Assembly: GCA_002402045.2 (NCBI GenBank)
Contig: NVUX02000008.1
Coordinates: 1-64,000, forward strand
From: Paracoccaceae bacterium
GTDB taxonomy: Bacteria; Pseudomonadota; Alphaproteobacteria; Rhodobacterales; Rhodobacteraceae
DNA length: 64,000 nucleotides
Direction of reading: 5' to 3'
Below, in pieces: positions 52,873-60,961 of the stretch. The position numbers and the translations under genes are program-made. Positions within the stretch are counted from its first letter, which is position 1, and each line of letters begins with the position of its first letter. The notes under the pieces were generated by a model. That model was not told the DNA's origin, did no database searches, and saw only the letters and a list, made by a program, of their open reading frames with translations.

Positions 52873-53951
52873 TTTTCGTCCTGCTTTTCGCTATATTGGC
52901 CCAACGCCGCCGTGTGATCAATGTTGCATATCAAGAAACCCGCCTCGTAAGCTTTGCGCATTATGCTTGGCAGGTCGTCCGCCGCTGGTGCTGACACAAA
53001 GCTGCCTGCGCGCGGGTTAGCTACCATTGGCTCTGCCACATAAAGGGTGAGCAATAGGTTAAAGTGCGTAAAAACATGAGTTATGTCCTCATCTTTCTGC
53101 TGCCAACTCGCCGCAAATGGTGGGTCAAATACCGGCGCGCCTTCGGCCCATTCACTGCCCACCAGCCCCAGCATACCGCCCAATAGCCCCTTTGGCGGGC
53201 GGGTTTCCAGCAGCACATGGCCATCAGGCCGCCGCGCAAAATAGGCTATCCCCCGCCGCGTGGGCTTGGGCTTTTTTGGCAGGCGTTTTGGCAATTCGGC
53301 GGCAGTGCCCGCCTTAAACGCGGCGCACGCCTCTAGCAAAGGGCAGCCCGCACAGCGCGGGGCTTTGGGAATGCAAATGGTCGCGCCAAGATCCATCAGC
53401 GCCTGCGCATGATCCCCCGCACGGTTTTGCGGAGTCAGCTCTGCCGCGCGCACCTTCAGCTTTGGCTTTACCGCGGGCAGCGCCACGCGCTCATCAAAAA
53501 GCCGCGCCATAACCCGCTCGATATTACCATCAACCACCACCGCAGCCTCACCATAAGCAATGGCCGCAATCGCTGCCGCCGTATATGGCCCCACCCCCGG
53601 CAAGGCCAAAAGGCTGGCTTCATCCTCCGGAAAACCGCTTTTGGCCACAACCCGCGCACATTTTAACAAATTGCGCGCACGAGCATAATAGCCAAGGCCA
53701 GCCCACGCCGCTAACACATCTTCATCCTTTGCCGCTGCCAGCGCGGCCACATTGGGCCAGCGCTTAGTAAAGGCCTCAAAATAAGGCTTTACGGCCGTAA
53801 CCGTAGTTTGCTGAAGCATAATTTCAGACAGCCACACATGGTAGGGGTTGGCGCGCCTACGGGCGTTTGGCGGCACGCGCCACGGCAATTCCCGCGCATT
53901 GGCATCATACCATTGCAGCAGTTTCGAGCGTATTTCGGCGGCTTTGCGCAT
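52869..53951 (-). CDS. mutY: A/G-specific adenine glycosylase
   Basis: Removes adenine paired with 8-oxoguanine. 360 residues from ATG 53951 with AGGGGAA upstream. Catalytic Glu43 in WLSEIMLQQT, helix-hairpin-helix LPGVGPYTAAAIAAIAYGEAAVVVDGNIERV (catalytic Asp), 4Fe-4S cysteines in CIPKAPRCAGCPLLEAC, and a C-terminal NUDIX-like 8-oxoG-recognition domain. Overlaps the AlkB-type gene by 4 nt. Confidence 0.94.
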   Translation of the reverse strand: MRKAAEIRSKLLQWYDANARELPWRVPPNARRRANPYHVWLSEIMLQQTTVTAVKPYFEAFTKRWPNVAALAAAKDEDVLAAWAGLGYYARARNLLKCARVVAKSGFPEDEASLLALPGVGPYTAAAIAAIAYGEAAVVVDGNIERVMARLFDERVALPAVKPKLKVRAAELTPQNRAGDHAQALMDLGATICIPKAPRCAGCPLLEACAAFKAGTAAELPKRLPKKPKPTRRGIAYFARRPDGHVLLETRPPKGLLGGMLGLVGSEWAEGAPVFDPPFAASWQQKDEDITHVFTHFNLLLTLYVAEPMVANPRAGSFVSAPAADDLPSIMRKAYEAGFLICNIDHTAALGQYSEKQDEK

Positions 53952-54034
53952 ATTTCCCCTGAATTCACGACCCCGTGTATTGGCCTTCGCAACCAAACCC
54001 ACTAAGTTAGCCCTAGCACTTAACCGGAGTCCCT

Positions 54035-54562
54035 ATGCGAGGCAACCACAGCACAACAAAACGGCGATATAGCCGTGGCTTCACCCAAGCGGGTGGGCTG
54101 GTGGATTCGCGCATCCAAAAAGCGGGCGCGGCGCGGGGCTTTGCACAAATGCGGCTGCTCACCCACTGGGAAGAGATTGTGGGCGTTGAAATTGCCCGCA
54201 TAGCCAAGCCGCAAAAAGTTTCTTATGCGCGCAGTGGCTTTGGCGCGAAGCTTACGCTTTTGGCCAAGCCCGCCCACGGGCCCGAGCTGCAAATGCAGCT
54301 ACCCCGCATTAAAGAGCGGGTAAATGCCAGCTATGGCTACTCAGCTATTTCCGATATTCGCATCACCCAAAGCGGTGAAGCCTTGGGCTTTGCCGAGCCG
54401 GACAATAGCTTTTTACATGATCAACCCTCGCCCCGCCTCCCCCCTGCCAAAGCTGAACAGCTACGCGCAGAGGTTTCTGGCGTCGAAGATGAAACCCTCC
54501 GCGCGCTGCTGGAAAGCCTCGGGGAAAACATACTGTTAACTTCCAAAGGATCAACACAATGA
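54035..54562 (+). CDS. DUF721 (DciA-like) protein
   Basis: 175 residues. The DUF721 domain spans about residues 25-115 (LLTHWEEIVGVEIARIAKPQKVSY, then KERVNASYGYSAISDIRITQS). DUF721/DciA proteins in many bacteria load or interact with the replicative helicase; whether this alphaproteobacterial member does so is unproven. It precedes dsbA with a 4-nt overlap (ATGA), the typical Rhodobacterales arrangement, and is divergent from mutY. Confidence 0.8.
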   Translation: MRGNHSTTKRRYSRGFTQAGGLVDSRIQKAGAARGFAQMRLLTHWEEIVGVEIARIAKPQKVSYARSGFGAKLTLLAKPAHGPELQMQLPRIKERVNASYGYSAISDIRITQSGEALGFAEPDNSFLHDQPSPRLPPAKAEQLRAEVSGVEDETLRALLESLGENILLTSKGSTQ

Positions 54563-55191
54563 CCCATACCCTCACCCGCCGCGCCGCTTTAGCTGTTATG
54601 GCCGCCGCCACCGGCAGCGCTGTTTTGGCCCAAGACAGCACCTCAAGCGAGGCAGAAGCCCCGGCCGTTCAGGAATTTTCTCTCGGCGATCCAAACGCGC
54701 CGATTAAAGTTATTGAATATGCCTCCTTTACCTGCCCGCATTGCGCACGGTTCCATGCGGATGTATTTCCCGAGTTGAAGGCCAACTTCATTGATACCGG
54801 AAAAATCCACTTCATTTTCCGCCCGGTTTATTTTGACGGCCCCGGCCTGTGGGCCGATATGCTGGCCCGCTGCACCGGCGACAATGACAAGTATTTCGGC
54901 ATTGCCGGGATTTTGTTTGAGCGTCAGGCCGAATGGTCCCGCGCCAGCTCGCAAGCAGGTGTGGCCGAAGGCATTGTTTCGGTTGGCAACCAAGCCGGAA
55001 TAGACGAGGATACCGTGCTGGCCTGCTTACAGGATAACGACAACGCACAAGCGCTGCTGGCTGATTTTCAGGTGCATGCCGAGCGCGACAATGTGCAGGG
55101 TACACCCACATTCATGATTGACGGGGTGCTGACAGACAACATGTCGTATGCCGCATTTGCGCAGCTACTCAACGAAAAGCTCGGCGAATAG
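54559..55191 (+). CDS. DsbA-family thiol:disulfide oxidoreductase
   Basis: 210-residue exported thioredoxin-fold protein. Signal peptide with TRRAALAVMAAATGSAVLAQ (two arginines but no full Tat motif). Active site CPHC at residues 59-62 and the cis-proline loop TPTF near 180. The redox dipeptide PH is that of DsbA, so disulfide formation in the periplasm is likely. Translationally coupled to DUF721. Followed by 118 GC-rich bases before the convergent lpxK, with inverted repeats but no clear T-run. Confidence 0.9.
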   Translation: MTHTLTRRAALAVMAAATGSAVLAQDSTSSEAEAPAVQEFSLGDPNAPIKVIEYASFTCPHCARFHADVFPELKANFIDTGKIHFIFRPVYFDGPGLWADMLARCTGDNDKYFGIAGILFERQAEWSRASSQAGVAEGIVSVGNQAGIDEDTVLACLQDNDNAQALLADFQVHAERDNVQGTPTFMIDGVLTDNMSYAAFAQLLNEKLGE

Positions 55192-55309
55192 CCCCAAGCG
55201 CGCCGCCCGTTCGGGGACATTGATGCGGGGAGGCTGCGCCGCCCCTGTCAAGCCCCCTCACGGTCGGCGTGCCGCGCCTAGGGCGCGTCAGGGTGCCTGA
55301 GGCGAGGGC

Positions 55310-56305
55310 TTAGTTAAGCCGCACACCCGCGCTTTTCAGTAGATTCTCCAACCTCGCTTCATCCTCGAACTTTAGCCGCACCGGAAAGGCCAGCACCTGC
55401 GGGCGAAAGCTGGCCGGTAGCCGTGCGGCGTCTTTTTCCGTGGTCACAAGCTGTGCATCTTTTTGCGTGGCTTCTTTTAGTAAACGCTGCAAAGCGGCTG
55501 TGGAATAGGGAGCGTGGTCGGAAAAGCTGTGGCTAGCCACAATCTCGGCACCTTCAAGTGCTAGTGAGCGAAAAAACTTCTCAGGCCTGCCAATTCCGGC
55601 GAAGGCCAGCACGCGTGCCCCCTGCCAATCCATTCCCATTTTCAGGGGTTTCAGGGCAGCTTGCAGCCGTGGCAATTTCGCTATTTCTGGCCAGCGCACC
55701 CCCAGCAAAGCTTGCGCTTTATCGCTGCCGATTGACACAATCGCATCACCGCGTTTTAGCCCCGCTGCCACTGCCTCGCGCAATGGCCCCGCAGGCAGCA
55801 CACGGCCATTGCCAAAGCCAACAGCAGCATCCACCACGATAATCGAAAGGTCTTTGTGCAGCGCCGGATTCTGAAAGCCGTCATCAAGCAAAATCACCTC
55901 GGCGCCGGCAGCTATCGCCGCCTTTGCCCCGGCCGCGCGGTCTTTCGCCACCCAAGTCGGCGCAAAGGCGGCCATAAGCAGCGGCTCGTCTCCGACCTCT
56001 GCCGCATTATGCACCATTTCCTCAACCTTGAGCGGCCCCTCAGCCGTGCCGCCATAGCCGCGAGATACCACATGTGCCGCAACGCCCCGCGCTTCCAGAA
56101 AGCTGGCCAACGCGATCACCGTTGGGGTTTTTCCTGTGCCACCCGCATTGATATTGCCCACGCAAATAACCGGCACCGAGAGCTTTTCCCACGTGCCTCG
56201 CCGCAAACGTCGCGCCGTAGCCGCCCCGTAAAGCCAGCCCAACGGGGCCAACACTACGGCCAAAGGGTGCCACTTGCTTTTCCGCCAAAATCGAGGAGCC
56301 TGCAT
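55310..56305 (-). CDS. lpxK: Tetraacyldisaccharide 4'-kinase
   Basis: Membrane-associated P-loop kinase phosphorylating the 4' position of the lipid A disaccharide. 331 residues from ATG 56305, sharing one base with the waaA stop (TAATG). P-loop variant VGNINAGGTGKTPT near residue 47, SRGYGG near 82, DEPLLMA, ILLDDGFQN (near 137) and VVDAAVGFGNGRVLPAGPLRE. N-terminal hydrophobic stretch (HPLAVVLAPLGWLYG) anchors it. Third-last step of Kdo2-lipid A assembly in this operon. Confidence 0.93.
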   Translation of the reverse strand: MQAPRFWRKSKWHPLAVVLAPLGWLYGAATARRLRRGTWEKLSVPVICVGNINAGGTGKTPTVIALASFLEARGVAAHVVSRGYGGTAEGPLKVEEMVHNAAEVGDEPLLMAAFAPTWVAKDRAAGAKAAIAAGAEVILLDDGFQNPALHKDLSIIVVDAAVGFGNGRVLPAGPLREAVAAGLKRGDAIVSIGSDKAQALLGVRWPEIAKLPRLQAALKPLKMGMDWQGARVLAFAGIGRPEKFFRSLALEGAEIVASHSFSDHAPYSTAALQRLLKEATQKDAQLVTTEKDAARLPASFRPQVLAFPVRLKFEDEARLENLLKSAGVRLN

Positions 56306-57465
56306 TAGTTTGCCCTCTCCAAAAGCGCACAAATCTCGCGCGCTACGATTTGCACAGTTTCCGCGCCTTCGCTGCCCACCGCCCAGCCTTGCAGGGCCAG
56401 CTCGGCCGAACGATCAGGTGCCATCGCGTCCACAAGCCGTGCGGGCAGCGCACCATTGCTCTCGGCAAGGGCCAGCCCGCCGGCGTCTTTTAGCCGCGCA
56501 TACCTATGAGCAAACGGTGCCTGCATTGGCCCGGAAAGCACCGCAGACCCAACCGCCACGGCGCCAAAAGGGTCCGCCGCTTCTGGGCCATAGAGCGTGC
56601 CCCCCATATAAGAAACCGTTGCCAGCCGCATCCATGTTGGCAAATTATCCGTATTTTGTGCCAGTAAAACTTCGGCTTTTGGGTCCGGCAATGTATCAGG
56701 GCACGCCGCTGAAATTCGCCAGCCATCGGCTTCCACCCGTGAGCTGATCACATCGGCAGCCGCGCGGGGGGCAATGATGAGCAGCAGGTTTGGCACCGCT
56801 TTCACCGCATGGCGGTGCGCCGCCAATATCGCGCCGATTTCTCCGCGAGAAACCCCCGCCGCACACCAAATTGGCCGCGGCCCCAACACGCCCGAAGCCC
56901 GCCGGAACAAAGCCTCGTTTTCGGGCATTGGGGCCGCGATTTCAGCCAAGGGCTTGCAGCGCACAATCTGATCATCCTTCAGCCCATGCTTTTTAAACCA
57001 ATCCAGATTGGCCGCCTCGCCCAGCAAAACATGTGGGAAATATTGCAAAAATTCAGTGAGCTGCCGCCCGCGAAAGCTTGGCAATAAGCCTTGCTCCGAG
57101 AGGTCTGCAAACAGCAGGTTTACGCCTGATTTGGCAGCACGCCGCACCACGGTCAAGCCATTCTCCGGCGCGCCCCAAAGCAAAACTTCGGGCTGCCAAT
57201 GGGCGATAAACTGGTCAATTACGGCGCGCCGCCCGGTGGGGAGCGCCACATAGAGCGGCCCGGGTTTTTCCACCAGAGCCTGGGTTATCAGCACCGGATA
57301 ATCTTCCAGCTCCAGCCGCAATGCCGCCACCGAATCCAGGGGCACCTCTTGCGGCAAATGTAGCCAAACAAGCCGCCCCTTTGGGCGCGGCGGCAGCGGC
57401 ACCCGCCCGCCGCGCACGGTGCGCAGCAGGGCCGAAATTCCGCTTGCCGCCGGTTGGCTGTCCAT
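56305..57465 (-). CDS. waaA: Kdo transferase-like glycosyltransferase
   Basis: 386 residues, GT30-type; position directly before lpxK supports lipid IVA Kdo transferase. It is shorter than usual (about 420) and lacks the N-terminal membrane anchor. The usual WLHAASVGE motif carrying the catalytic Glu reads WLHLPQE here (residues 34-40), shifting the Glu by two. The C-terminal domain has YMGGTLYGPEAADPFGAVAVGSAVLSGP, close to the family's nucleotide-sugar site (normally with GG.NPxEP). Probably a divergent but functional clade member; specificity uncertain. ATG 57465 preferred over TTG 57468. Confidence 0.75.
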   Translation of the reverse strand: MDSQPAASGISALLRTVRGGRVPLPPRPKGRLVWLHLPQEVPLDSVAALRLELEDYPVLITQALVEKPGPLYVALPTGRRAVIDQFIAHWQPEVLLWGAPENGLTVVRRAAKSGVNLLFADLSEQGLLPSFRGRQLTEFLQYFPHVLLGEAANLDWFKKHGLKDDQIVRCKPLAEIAAPMPENEALFRRASGVLGPRPIWCAAGVSRGEIGAILAAHRHAVKAVPNLLLIIAPRAAADVISSRVEADGWRISAACPDTLPDPKAEVLLAQNTDNLPTWMRLATVSYMGGTLYGPEAADPFGAVAVGSAVLSGPMQAPFAHRYARLKDAGGLALAESNGALPARLVDAMAPDRSAELALQGWAVGSEGAETVQIVAREICALLERAN

Positions 57466-57477
57466 CAATACCCTCGC

Positions 57478-57720
57478 TTAGCCCAGCTCTTCAGTTGAGC
57501 TGGCTTCAGCGTTTTCATCGCGCAAACGGTGCAGGTGGGCAATAAAATAGCGCATATGGGCATTGTCAACCGTGCCATGCGCCGCGCTTTTCCACGCGTC
57601 ATATGCCTTGGCATAGCTCGGAAAAATTCCGACTATATCAATAGCATCCGTATCCCGAAATGTGTTAAGCTGCGGGTCGGTCAGCTCGCCGCCAAAAACA
57701 AGGTGTAAACGCTGGGTCAT
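57478..57720 (-). CDS. DUF4170 family protein
   Basis: 80-residue soluble protein, MTQRLHLVFGGELTDPQ at the start and YAKAYDAWKSAAHGTVDNAHMRYFIAHLHRL after. DUF4170 members recur between cysQ and waaA in alphaproteobacteria; function unknown. Starts three bases after the cysQ stop and ends 12 before waaA, so in the same operon. Confidence 0.85.
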   Translation of the reverse strand: MTQRLHLVFGGELTDPQLNTFRDTDAIDIVGIFPSYAKAYDAWKSAAHGTVDNAHMRYFIAHLHRLRDENAEASSTEELG

Positions 57721-57723
57721 GGG

Positions 57724-58569
57724 TTAGTCTCCTTTAGGAATGATCAGCCCCGCGATAGGGCGTTTGGCCGCAGGCTGCAAGCCTTTGATGATATTTTCCA
57801 CTAGTTTTACAGGCCCCGCCACCATGCCCGCAAGCTGTGGATGCGGGTTATTATAGCGCGTCGGCGCGCCCGCGGTGGTTTTTACGTGCCCGCCCGCTTC
57901 GCGTATAATGAGGTCTCCTGCCGCCACATCCCACTCCCAAGCGGGCCGCAGGGTGAGCATAACATCGAACCGTCCTTGGGCCACAAGGCACAGCCGATAC
58001 GCCAAAGAGGGGCGAAAGTTGTGCTTCATGCCATGCGGGGCCAGCCAATGCTCTCGCTTCAGGTCTGGCTTGCGGGTCAGCACCGTGGCGCCGGCCATTT
58101 CGGCCTGCCCGCTTACCTGAAGTGCCACACCATTGCACTGCGCCCCGCCGCCCAGCGTAGCCGCATAGCTCAGGCTTTTCATCGGCACATGCACCACAGC
58201 GGCCACCACCTCGCCGCGCTCCACAATAGCCAAAGCGTGCGAAAAACTCGGCTCACCATTAATAAACGCTCGCGTGCCATCAATATTAATAAACGCTCGC
58301 GTGCCATCAATCGGATCGACAATAAACACCCGCTCAGCCTCTAGCCGCGCCGTGCCGTCCTCAGTCTCCTCCGAAAGCCAGCCATAATCAGGCCGCGCGG
58401 CCAAAAGCTCGGACTTTAGCATCCTGTCAATCTCAAGGTCGGCCTCGGTCACAGGCCCCTGCCCGCCGCCTTTGTCCCAAACTTCGGGGTCCGCCTTAAA
58501 ATAGCGCTTGGCGATCTCGCCAGCGGCCTCTCCGGCATCCAGTAAAAGCTTTAGGTCAGCTTCCCGCAA
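57724..58569 (-). CDS. cysQ: Inositol monophosphatase/CysQ-family phosphatase with duplicated catalytic motif
   Basis: 281-residue Mg-dependent phosphatase, likely 3'(2'),5'-bisphosphate nucleotidase (removal of PAP). Metal motifs: GPVTEADLEID (near 38-48), SEETED (near 66-71), VDPIDGTRAFIN (84-95) and WEWDVAAGDLI (near 205). The second metal motif is immediately repeated: IDGTRAFIN occurs at residues 87-95 and again at 96-104, from a perfect 27-bp tandem duplication. Typical homologues continue DGTRAFINGEPSF. The insert adds nine residues next to the metal centre, so activity may be impaired. Overlaps the pmbA stop by 14 nt. Confidence 0.85.
   Translation of the reverse strand: MREADLKLLLDAGEAAGEIAKRYFKADPEVWDKGGGQGPVTEADLEIDRMLKSELLAARPDYGWLSEETEDGTARLEAERVFIVDPIDGTRAFINIDGTRAFINGEPSFSHALAIVERGEVVAAVVHVPMKSLSYAATLGGGAQCNGVALQVSGQAEMAGATVLTRKPDLKREHWLAPHGMKHNFRPSLAYRLCLVAQGRFDVMLTLRPAWEWDVAAGDLIIREAGGHVKTTAGAPTRYNNPHPQLAGMVAGPVKLVENIIKGLQPAAKRPIAGLIIPKGD
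58258..58311. repeat. Perfect 27-bp tandem duplication inside cysQ
   Basis: Two adjacent identical 27-bp units, 58258-58284 and 58285-58311. In frame, each encodes IDGTRAFIN. Complete DNA identity implies a recent slippage event or an assembly error. Loss of one unit would restore the standard motif. Confidence 0.95.
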
Positions 58570-59899
58570 TGGTCAGGCCTTCCACTAGCAAGCTCGGCAC
58601 CACACGGCTCAGGTGCGCTTGCCCGTCATTTGCCGCGATCATACCGCCCAACATTTCCCGCAAATTGCCCGCCACGGTGCATTCATTAACAGGCCGAATA
58701 ATCTCGCCGTTTTCCACCCAAAACCCCGACGCCCCACGGGAGTATTCGCCCGTATTCGGATTTACACTCGACCCAATCATCGAGGTCACAATCAGCCCCG
58801 TGCCCATCGCCTTTATAAGGTCATCGCGGCTTTGCACCCCTGCTGTCAGCGTCAAGTTTCCCACGCTTGGGCTGGGCGCGCTGCTAGCCCCGCGCGCGGC
58901 ATTTCCCGTGCTCTCCATGCCCAGCTGCCGCCCCGTGGCTAGGTCCAAAACCCAGCTCATAAGCACGCCATTTTTCACCCATGCGCGGCGCTGGGTCGCC
59001 AGCCCCTCGCCGTCAAACGGTTTTGAGCCACCTACGCGCTTGCGAAAAGGGTCTTCCACAAGGTCCATGCCCTCGGGCAGCACCCGCTCGCCCATAGCGT
59101 CCTTCAGCCAGCTTGCCCCGCGCGCCACCGCACGGCCATTTATGGCCGCCATCAAGTGCCCGATCAGGGTCGAGCTTACCCGCTCGTCAAACAACACCGG
59201 AAACGCGCCCGTGGGCGGCTGGCTCGCGCCTTTCAGCGCCACAGCCCGCTCTCCGGCGATGCGGCCAATCTCATCCGCACCCATCATATCAGCGGCAAAC
59301 GCCCGGCTGTCGCCCTTATAATCCCGCTCCATCTCTAGCCCTTCGCCAGAAATAGCCGTGCAATATAGCCCGGTAGACGTGCGCCCATAGCCACCACTAA
59401 ACCCGTTGCTCGTGGCAAGGTGAATGCTCGACGACGAATAGCTTCCGCCCGCTGAATCCACCTTGCTTATACCGCTGACAGCCAGCGCCGCGGCCTCTGC
59501 CTCCAAAGCCATGGCTTTCAAGGCTTCAGGGGTGGCGGGCTCGGCAGGGTCTACCAATTCAAGCGCGCCCACATCCCAATCGGTTGCCAGCTGCTCTGGC
59601 TCGGCCAAGCCAATATACGGGTCTTCCGGCGCGGCCTTTGCCATCGCCACCCCCCGCTCTGCCATCACCGCAATCGTAGCGTCAGACGCATCCGAAACCG
59701 AAACCACCGCCGAGCGCTGCCCGATCATCACCCGCAAACCAAGGTCAATGCCCTCTGCCCGCTCCGCATGTTCCAGCGCCCCGTTGGCCACCTCAATTGA
59801 CAAGCTCTCCCCCTTGATGACAATCGCATCGGCGGCCTCGGCCCCGGCGCGCTTTGCGGCCTCCAACATCTTTGCGGTGAGTTTCTCTAAATCGGCCAT
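58556..59899 (-). CDS. pmbA: PmbA/TldE-type metallopeptidase subunit
   Basis: 447-residue TldD/TldE-family protein. The N-terminal domain includes GESLSIEVANGALEHAERAEGIDLGLRVMIG; the C-terminal half contains FPVLFDERVSSTLIGHLMAAINGRAV, and FWVENGEIIRPVNECTVAGNL near the end. Lacking the HExxxH motif, it is the TldE (PmbA) rather than the TldD subunit; the heterodimer degrades or matures small peptides in the cytoplasm. TldD is not in the window. Start ATG 59899. Confidence 0.92.
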   Translation of the reverse strand: MADLEKLTAKMLEAAKRAGAEAADAIVIKGESLSIEVANGALEHAERAEGIDLGLRVMIGQRSAVVSVSDASDATIAVMAERGVAMAKAAPEDPYIGLAEPEQLATDWDVGALELVDPAEPATPEALKAMALEAEAAALAVSGISKVDSAGGSYSSSSIHLATSNGFSGGYGRTSTGLYCTAISGEGLEMERDYKGDSRAFAADMMGADEIGRIAGERAVALKGASQPPTGAFPVLFDERVSSTLIGHLMAAINGRAVARGASWLKDAMGERVLPEGMDLVEDPFRKRVGGSKPFDGEGLATQRRAWVKNGVLMSWVLDLATGRQLGMESTGNAARGASSAPSPSVGNLTLTAGVQSRDDLIKAMGTGLIVTSMIGSSVNPNTGEYSRGASGFWVENGEIIRPVNECTVAGNLREMLGGMIAANDGQAHLSRVVPSLLVEGLTIAGS

Positions 59900-60202
59900 C
59901 GTGCTTCCTTCTTTTCAGCTTTTACGAAACCTAATCCCCTTCCCTTCGGCATACAAGCGCCGCCACTACATTGGTTGTCACCCTTCGTAAAACCTGCGCC
60001 CCGTTTCGCATGAAGTTGGCCGAGGCACAGGGGGGCCTACCCCATCCAACTCATTGCTTTTACGCTGATAAACACTCTTTTATTTTTCCTACTTACCTAG
60101 GCCAATAAATTCAGCCACTTGCCCCAAGCCAAACTAAAGACGCGCATTAATGCCTTGCGCCCCCCGCGTCCTTGCCCCACCATAAGAAAAAAGGAGGCCT
60201 CC
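59900..60202. other. Divergent intergenic region
   Basis: About 300 bases between pmbA (minus) and an SDR gene (plus). It must carry both promoters; an AT-rich patch near 60058-60110 is the likely site. The SDR ribosome-binding site (AAGGAGG) lies in a short palindrome GGAGGCCTCC (60192-60201). Nothing else recognised. Confidence 0.5.
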
Positions 60203-60961
60203 ATGCCACTCTCAGGAAAAACCGCCATCATCACCGGCGCCAGCCGCGGCATTGGCGAGGCCACAGCCTATGAGCTGGCTTCAAAGGGCGCGCAGGTTTT
60301 CCTCACCGCCCGCTCACGAGATGCCATAGAGGCCATCGCCGCTAAAATCAACGAAAGCGGGGGCAAAGCCGCCTTCCTTGCCTCTGATATGGCGCGTTAT
60401 CTCGGGGTAGAAACCGTGGTGCGCCGCTGCATGGAAACCTTCGGCAGCGTTGATATTCTTGTGCAAAATGCAGGCGTGATCAACCCGATTGCCCGCATCA
60501 CAGATAGTGACCCGCGCGCATGGGCCAAAACCATAGAAACCAACCTGAACGCGGTGTATTATGGCTTGCGTGCCACCCTCCCGATTATGGAGAAGCAGGG
60601 CGCAGGGCTGGTGATCAACATTTCATCCGGCGCGGCCCATCGGCCGTTTGAAGGCTGGAGCCATTATTGCGCCGCCAAAGCTGGTGCCGCCATGCTTACC
60701 CGCCAAGCCCATATGGAAACCGAAGGCTCCAATATTTGCGTTGTTGGCCTAAGCCCCGGCACCGTGGCCACCGATATGCAGGTGAGTATTAAAGCGTCGG
60801 GCATTAACCCCGTCAGCGAGATGGACCTCTCGGACCACATCCCTGCCGCATGGCCTGCCCGCGCTATTGCATGGCTCGCCGAAGGTGCGGCAGCAGATTA
60901 TTGCGGCGAAGAAATCGCCCTAAGGGACGAAGATATCCGCCGCAAAATTGGGCTAATCTAG
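60203..60961 (+). CDS. Short-chain dehydrogenase/reductase
   Basis: 252-residue classical SDR from ATG 60203. Cofactor motif TGASRGIGEA near residues 12-21, NAG in QNAGVIN near 88, active-site Ser in NISSGA near 141 and Tyr-Lys in HYCAAKAG near 155. Arg after TGAS suggests NADP preference. Substrate unknown; TATDMQ-like AtDMQVSIK region follows. Strong AAGGAGG precedes the start. Overlaps the convergent pyk by nine bases. Confidence 0.88.
   Translation: MPLSGKTAIITGASRGIGEATAYELASKGAQVFLTARSRDAIEAIAAKINESGGKAAFLASDMARYLGVETVVRRCMETFGSVDILVQNAGVINPIARITDSDPRAWAKTIETNLNAVYYGLRATLPIMEKQGAGLVINISSGAAHRPFEGWSHYCAAKAGAAMLTRQAHMETEGSNICVVGLSPGTVATDMQVSIKASGINPVSEMDLSDHIPAAWPARAIAWLAEGAAADYCGEEIALRDEDIRRKIGLI

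Noticed and set aside
55192-55309. Possible terminator between dsbA and lpxK
   Set aside because: GC-rich with several short inverted repeats but no dominant stem or T-run, so not listed as a terminator.
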